From positions 1 through 6,209 of the forward strand of contig SCTL01000154.1 in the NCBI GenBank assembly GCA_004297495.1: a stretch of DNA of 6,209 nucleotides, read 5' to 3'. A program made the position numbers and the translations under genes. Positions 1 through 3,894 of the stretch are shown here, piece after piece. Source of the stretch: Verrucomicrobiota bacterium. Lineage in GTDB: Bacteria > Verrucomicrobiota > Verrucomicrobiia > Limisphaerales > JADLHS01. Numbering within the stretch: the stretch's first letter is position 1; each line of letters begins with the position of its first letter. The notes under the pieces were generated by a model. That model saw only the letters and a list, made by a program, of their open reading frames with translations, did not search any database and had not been told where the DNA came from.

Positions 1-1146
1 GCCGGCGGAATTGGTGATGACCACGACGTAACTTCCGGCGTGGGCGGGTTGGGCGTTGCTGCGCGTGTAACTGCTGTTCGTCGCGCCGCCGATGTCGGTG
101 GAAGCAAATCGCCATTGATAACTTAGCGGCGCGGTGCCGCCCGCCACGGCGGAGAACGCGGCGTTGTTACCTTGGGTGACGGAAAGGCTGGCCGGCTGAT
201 TCGTGATCACGGGCGCGATGGAATTGTTCGTCAGATAGATGGTGATTTGAAAATCCTTCACCACGCCCATGTGTTGCATGTTGACCGCACCGGAATCTCC
301 CGAGACGACCGGCGGAACGTCTGTGAGCGGAGTGTAAATGCGCGAGTCGAATACAAGGCCGTTGGGGAAAGTGTGCGATGGCAGAACGACTGACGTGAGT
401 GTGTTGGTCATCGAGAAACTCGGCAGAACGCGGTCATAGCGTTCGCTGCGACCGGCGTTCGTATCGGGATCGCCCGCCTGATCCACCGGCACGGGACTGT
501 CGCTGAGGAAGGTTTTGAACGTGGTAATGGCGGCCTCGGTGTCCGAGTACAGATTCATGTCGCCGGCCACGACGATCCACGCACCCGAGGGAAAATTGGT
601 GGTGATGAGGTCTTTCAACTCATCGGCTTCGGCGGCGCGGCGGACTTCATTGGCGGAGCCGCTGCTGGCTTTGAGATGCACGCTGACGACGTAGAGGTCA
701 TTCGTGCCCGGCAAATCAATTTGCGCCCAGGCGAAGCCGCGGTCGTTCACGCCCGAGTCGTTGTCCAGCCACGAGCCGCTGTTGCTGATGGGATAGCGGC
801 TGATGATGCCATTGGGAATCGTATAGCCGGTCTCGCGGAAATAAACGAAGTTCGTCCCGAAGGTCGTGGCGACCATGTTGCTGAGAGCGGCGGTGGTGTT
901 GATGCCGAAGGAATTGCTGACGTTGAATTCCTGCATCGCCACGACGTCGGGCTTCAAGCCTTGGAGAATATCCAGTCCGGGTGATTCGTAGCGCTGATTG
1001 CTGCCGGAGGAAAGATTGGAAGCCATCACGCGCAGCACGACATTGCTCGTCGTTTGCGCGGAAAGCGAAAGTTGGGTTAAAATTACGCCGAGGAAGAAAG
1101 ACAGGATTCCTACCGCCCGACGGACTGCTGGTTTACGACACTTCAT
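1..1146 (-). CDS. Secreted endonuclease/exonuclease/phosphatase-family protein with C-terminal Ig-like domain (3' end cut by window edge)
   Basis: The frame is open from an ATG at 1146-1144 to base 1, giving 382 codons with no stop. Residues 1-30 form a signal peptide: basic start MKCRKPAVRR, hydrophobic stretch from about 11 to 29, likely cleavage after SLSA. Residues 36-300 match the EEP (DNase I-like) fold: DVVAMQEFN with catalytic Glu73, NGIISRYPI at 112-120, VVSVHLK with His157, VAGDMN with Asp196 and Asn198, and RYDRVLP with Asp238. The last motif reads MQHMGVVKDF (His292), where the family usually has Ser-Asp-His, so the Asp that orients the His is replaced by Gln291. Residues 311-382 begin an Ig-like domain (ITNQPASLSV, LSYQWRF, AGSYVVVITN). 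An exported metal-dependent phosphodiesterase, perhaps a nuclease, is likely; the substrate cannot be read from sequence. More Ig domains or a sorting signal may follow outside the window. No Shine-Dalgarno is visible before the ATG. Confidence 0.88.
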   Translation of the reverse strand, partial: MKCRKPAVRRAVGILSFFLGVILTQLSLSAQTTSNVVLRVMASNLSSGSNQRYESPGLDILQGLKPDVVAMQEFNVSNSFGINTTAALSNMVATTFGTNFVYFRETGYTIPNGIISRYPISNSGSWLDNDSGVNDRGFAWAQIDLPGTNDLYVVSVHLKASSGSANEVRRAAEADELKDLITTNFPSGAWIVVAGDMNLYSDTEAAITTFKTFLSDSPVPVDQAGDPDTNAGRSERYDRVLPSFSMTNTLTSVVLPSHTFPNGLVFDSRIYTPLTDVPPVVSGDSGAVNMQHMGVVKDFQITIYLTNNSIAPVITNQPASLSVTQGNNAAFSAVAGGTAPLSYQWRFASTDIGGATNSSYTRSNAQPAHAGSYVVVITNSAG

Positions 1147-1255
1147 TAAAAATGGTTGTTAGAATTACGCTCTGCGCGGCGGAAAAGCAAGAAACGGATT
1201 CGGCGAATATGACTCGGGGCTGGACTGTGAGCGCCCGTTCTTTTAGTCTGCGCTT

Positions 1256-1534
1256 GTGCCCAATCCGGCGAAAACCACCGGCCCGAACAGTCCGGCCAGA
1301 CCCAACATCGCGTTCGAGGAAGCTTTGACGAAGCTCGAAGGCGTCGTGGAATCCATGGAATCCGGCGACCTGCCGCTCGAATCCCTGATCGCGAAATACG
1401 AGGAAGGCATGGCGCTCGCCAAAGCCTGCCAGCAAAAACTCGCCGAGGCCGAGTTGAAGATTCAACAACTCGAAAAAGCCGCCGGCGGTGAATTGAAACT
1501 CAAACCGTTCCCGCTCGAAACCGCCGAAGACTGA
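1256..1534 (+). CDS. xseB: Exodeoxyribonuclease VII small subunit
   Basis: This is a 92-residue protein with the XseB signature. FEEALTKLEGVVESMESG (20-37) is followed by DLPLESLIAKYEEGMALAKAC (38-58), then a helical tail with AEAELKIQQLEKA. The fold is a short helical hairpin; several copies bind the XseA nuclease subunit and are needed for its activity on single-stranded DNA, in the cytoplasm. The family is usually about 70-90 residues, so the length fits. The start is GTG at 1256: an in-frame TAG at 1244-1246 blocks anything earlier, and the next ATG (Met34) lies inside the conserved core. The first 17 residues, rich in Pro and Asn, are a non-conserved extension. No Shine-Dalgarno is visible. 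The partner xseA is not next to it; upstream is the divergent secreted nuclease, and downstream, after 65 bases, is dxs on the same strand, which suggests co-transcription. Confidence 0.93.
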   Translation: MPNPAKTTGPNSPARPNIAFEEALTKLEGVVESMESGDLPLESLIAKYEEGMALAKACQQKLAEAELKIQQLEKAAGGELKLKPFPLETAED

Positions 1535-1558
1535 GCGAACGCCCGTCTTCGGAATTCG

Positions 1559-1586
1559 GACCTTAGACTTTAGACCTTAGACTTTG
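1559..1586. repeat. Heptanucleotide tandem array, 4 units (array 1, intergenic)
   Basis: Four consecutive 7-base units: GACCTTA, GACTTTA, GACCTTA, GACTTTG. It can also be read as two 14-base units differing at one base. It fills much of the 65-base xseB-dxs gap and ends 13 bases before the dxs ATG. It is AT-richer than its surroundings. It resembles the short tandemly repeated heptamers described in cyanobacterial intergenic regions, but no relationship is claimed. Two other arrays with the same unit length and copy number lie in this window. Confidence 0.9.
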
Positions 1587-1599
1587 AACTGACACAATT

Positions 1600-3585
1600 A
1601 TGAGCCGATACCTCGACATGGTTAAAGAACCGCTCCACGTCAAAAAACTGACGATGGAACAACTCGGCGTTCTCGCCCACGAAATCCGGCAGGAACTCAT
1701 CACCGTCCTCGCCAAGAACGGCGGCCATCTCGGGCCGAACCTCGGCGTCGTCGAGTTGACCATGGCGCTGCATCGCGTCTTCAGCACGCCGAAGGACAAA
1801 TTTGTCTGGGACGTCAGCCATCAGATTTACGTTCACAAACTGCTCACGGGCCGCGCGGATCGGTTTCACACCATCCGCACGACCGACGGTTTGAACGGCT
1901 TCGCGCTCCGCAGCGAGAGCGAGCATGATTGTTTCGGCGCGGGCCACGCGGGCACGGCGCTCTCCGCCGCGCTCGGCATGTGCGCCGCGCGCGATCAACG
2001 TAAGGGCGACGAACACGTCGTGTGCATCTTCGGTGATGCGGCGCTGACGAACGGCATTTCCTTTGAGGCGCTCAACAACATCTCGCACACGACGAAAAAG
2101 TTCATCGCCATCCTCAACGACAACGAGTGGAGCATTGCCAAAAACGTTGGCGCGATTTCCGGCTATCTCAACAAGCTCATCACGAATCCCCGCTACAACC
2201 AACTCGCGCGCGACTTCGAGAAATTCCTGATGCGCCTGCCCAAAGGTCACGTCGCGCTCAAGCTCGCGCACAAGGCCGAGGAAGGTTTCAAGGGCGCGAT
2301 CACGGACGTCGGCTTGAAACAGAAAACTGAAGGACCGGGTTCAGACGGTCGCGTCGGCTACGGCAGCGCGGTGATTTTCGAGGAGATGGGCCTGCGCTAT
2401 CTCGGGCCGATTGACGGGCATGATTTGCCGTTGCTGATCGAGACAATGGAGTTCGCCAAGACGTGCGATCAGCCGATTGTCATCCACGTGCTCACGCAAA
2501 AGGGCAAGGGTTACGAAGCCGCGCTGAAGCAGCCGGAGAAATTCCACGGCGTCGGGCCGTATGATCTCACGACCGGCAACACCGCGCCCGCGAAGCCCGG
2601 CACGCCGCCGAATTATCAGGACGTGTTCGGCCAGACGATGATCAAGCTTTGCAAGAAGGACAACACGGTCGTCGGCATCACCGCCGCCATGCCGAGCGGC
2701 ACGGGCTTAAAGCATCTGGAGAAAGCGATGCCGGAGCGTTACTACGACGTGGGCATCGCTGAAGAACACGCCGTCATTTTCGCGGCGGGCATGGCGACGA
2801 TGGGTTTCCATCCGGTCTGTGCGATTTACTCGACGTTCCTCCAGCGCGCCTATGATTGCATTCATCACGATGTTTGCCTCCAGGATTTGCCGGTGATTTT
2901 CTGCATGGACCGCGCGGGTCTTTCCGCCAACGACGGCCCGACGCACCACGGCTTGTTCGACATCGCGTATCTGCGCTGCTTCCCGAACGTCGTTGCGATG
3001 GCGCCGAAGGACGAGGACGAATTGCAGGACATGATGTTCACGGCCACGCTGCAAAAGCATCCCACGTTCATCCGCTACCCGCGCGGCGCGGCGGAAGGCG
3101 TGCCGATCAAGGATCAACCCGCGTTGCTCGAAATCGGCAAGGCGGAAGTCGTGCAGAACTTCGCGAACAGCGGCGGAAAGAAAATCGCGATCTTCGGTCT
3201 CGGCCCGATGTGTACGCTGGCGCGCAAAGCCGCGGCGAAACTCGTGGGCGAGGGATTCGACGTCGCAGTCATCAATCCGCGTTTCACCAAACCGATTGAC
3301 GGCGGCACGCACGAATTCTTCGGACGCGCGGCGGACGTGATTGTGACGATGGAAGATCACGCGCTGATGGGCGGCTACGGCTCGGCGGTGTTGGAGCTGT
3401 TCAGCGAGAAGGGCATCGCCACGCCCGTCGCCCGCATCGGCTGGCCGGACCAGTTCATCGAACACGCGACCAGTCAGGACGTGTTGCGCCAGCGGTACGG
3501 ACTCACGGTTGAGAACGTGGTGGCGAAGGCGAAAGCCTTTGGCAACGAACCGCGCCGGGAAGTTGCCCTGACCGCGCTGGGTTGA
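1600..3585 (+). CDS. dxs: 1-deoxy-D-xylulose-5-phosphate synthase
   Basis: A 661-residue, full-length thiamine-diphosphate enzyme (family about 620-660). It condenses pyruvate and glyceraldehyde 3-phosphate to DXP, the entry step of the MEP isoprenoid pathway and a source of thiamine and pyridoxal precursors. The start MSRYLD aligns with the usual N-terminus; Met7 would cut into it. Motifs in order: GGHLGPNLG (41-49), DVSHQIYVHKLLTGR (71-85), AGHAGTALSAALGM (114-127), the cofactor/metal motif GDAALTNG (145-152) with LNDNEWSI (172-179), FHGVGPYD (315-322), DVGIAEEHAV with catalytic Glu388 (383-392), YSTFLQRAYD (410-419), DRAGLSANDGPTHHG (437-451), YPRG (493-496), then the transketolase C-terminal domain from about 527. 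Several normally stable positions differ: GHAGTA for GHSSTS, GDA for GDG, and Trp177 where Met usually follows the metal-binding Asn-Glu. The conserved core makes the assignment secure; these changes look lineage-specific. A 65-base gap with a heptamer array separates it from xseB. No Shine-Dalgarno is visible. Confidence 0.95.
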   Translation: MSRYLDMVKEPLHVKKLTMEQLGVLAHEIRQELITVLAKNGGHLGPNLGVVELTMALHRVFSTPKDKFVWDVSHQIYVHKLLTGRADRFHTIRTTDGLNGFALRSESEHDCFGAGHAGTALSAALGMCAARDQRKGDEHVVCIFGDAALTNGISFEALNNISHTTKKFIAILNDNEWSIAKNVGAISGYLNKLITNPRYNQLARDFEKFLMRLPKGHVALKLAHKAEEGFKGAITDVGLKQKTEGPGSDGRVGYGSAVIFEEMGLRYLGPIDGHDLPLLIETMEFAKTCDQPIVIHVLTQKGKGYEAALKQPEKFHGVGPYDLTTGNTAPAKPGTPPNYQDVFGQTMIKLCKKDNTVVGITAAMPSGTGLKHLEKAMPERYYDVGIAEEHAVIFAAGMATMGFHPVCAIYSTFLQRAYDCIHHDVCLQDLPVIFCMDRAGLSANDGPTHHGLFDIAYLRCFPNVVAMAPKDEDELQDMMFTATLQKHPTFIRYPRGAAEGVPIKDQPALLEIGKAEVVQNFANSGGKKIAIFGLGPMCTLARKAAAKLVGEGFDVAVINPRFTKPIDGGTHEFFGRAADVIVTMEDHALMGGYGSAVLELFSEKGIATPVARIGWPDQFIEHATSQDVLRQRYGLTVENVVAKAKAFGNEPRREVALTALG

Positions 3586-3593
3586 AAAGCGAA

Positions 3594-3621
3594 CCAGCCG
3601 CGCTCTTGCGAACGCGGCTGG
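3594..3621 (+). terminator. Hairpin just after dxs, possible terminator
   Basis: A perfect 9-base GC-rich stem (CCAGCCGCG paired with CGCGGCTGG) with a 10-base loop starts 8 bases after the dxs stop. Position and stem strength fit transcription termination. However, the downstream flank (GTGAACCCAACC) has no T-run, so it is not a textbook intrinsic terminator. It may instead stabilise the 3' end. Confidence 0.42.
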
Positions 3622-3777
3622 GTGAACCCAACCAGACTACTCACAACGCAGGCCATGCTCGGCCTGCACCTCAAGTTGTCGCAACTGGCGTGCCAGCGGC
3701 GGGCTTGGGTGCATCATGCGATTCACCCGTGTCATGGCTGCCCCGGCTGCGAGGCGTGCTCGATAACACTTTGTATT

Positions 3778-3803
3778 TTGACGCCTAATGTGGTAGCAAT
3801 AAT
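3778..3803 (+). promoter_or_regulatory. Weak sigma70-like promoter candidate for the fibre gene
   Basis: TTGACG at 3778-3783 resembles a -35 box (5 of 6) and AATAAT at 3798-3803 resembles a -10 box (5 of 6). They lie in the only AT-rich patch of this intergenic region and point toward the fibre gene, about 90 bases before its ATG. The spacer is only 14 bases, shorter than the usual 16-18, so the pair may be coincidental. Confidence 0.2.
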
Positions 3804-3894
3804 CCGTCTCCACCATTTCTGGTTCGTCGGCCGTGAACCACCAATCCTGGCGACACCGGTGCTCAGACACGGTGAACCCACGGCCAACCGAACT

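Larger units (their letters stand above)
3586..3894. other. 309-base intergenic region with clustered small hairpins and no convincing gene
   Basis: Between dxs and the fibre gene no frame on either strand looks like a recognisable protein. Short inverted repeats follow one another: the stem at 3594-3621; GCAGGCC/GGCCTGC at 3648-3667 (7 bases, 6-base loop); AGTTG/CAACT at 3674-3686; CTGGC/GCCAG at 3685-3696; GGTTC/GAACC at 3821-3839; and GGCCGTG at 3829-3835 with CACGGCC at 3879-3885. The 10-mer GGTGAACCCA occurs at both ends (3621-3630 and 3871-3880). A 77-codon minus-strand frame (3637-3870) has odd composition with many Arg, His and Met and no start signal. The region could be a decayed element, a structured leader for the downstream gene, or spacer DNA. 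Confidence 0.5.

Noticed and set aside
1162..1190. Minus-strand promoter for the secreted nuclease (TTGCTT, 17-base spacer, TAATTC)
   Set aside because: Spacing is good, but the -10 element matches the consensus at only two positions.
1570..2271. 233-codon open frame on the minus strand
   Set aside because: It lies fully antisense to the well-supported dxs, and its Arg/Glu/Val/Ala-rich composition is typical of a shadow frame in GC-rich DNA.
2707..3465. 252-codon open frame on the minus strand
   Set aside because: Antisense to conserved dxs domains, with His/Arg-rich composition and no recognisable motif.
3582..3788. 68-codon plus-strand frame with a TTG start overlapping the dxs stop
   Set aside because: The overlap resembles translational coupling, but the peptide has no recognisable features and runs through the terminator-like hairpin.
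3637..3870. 77-codon minus-strand frame in the gap between dxs and the fibre gene
   Set aside because: Not antisense to a gene, so considered seriously, but it has no known motif, no start signal and overlaps several hairpins.
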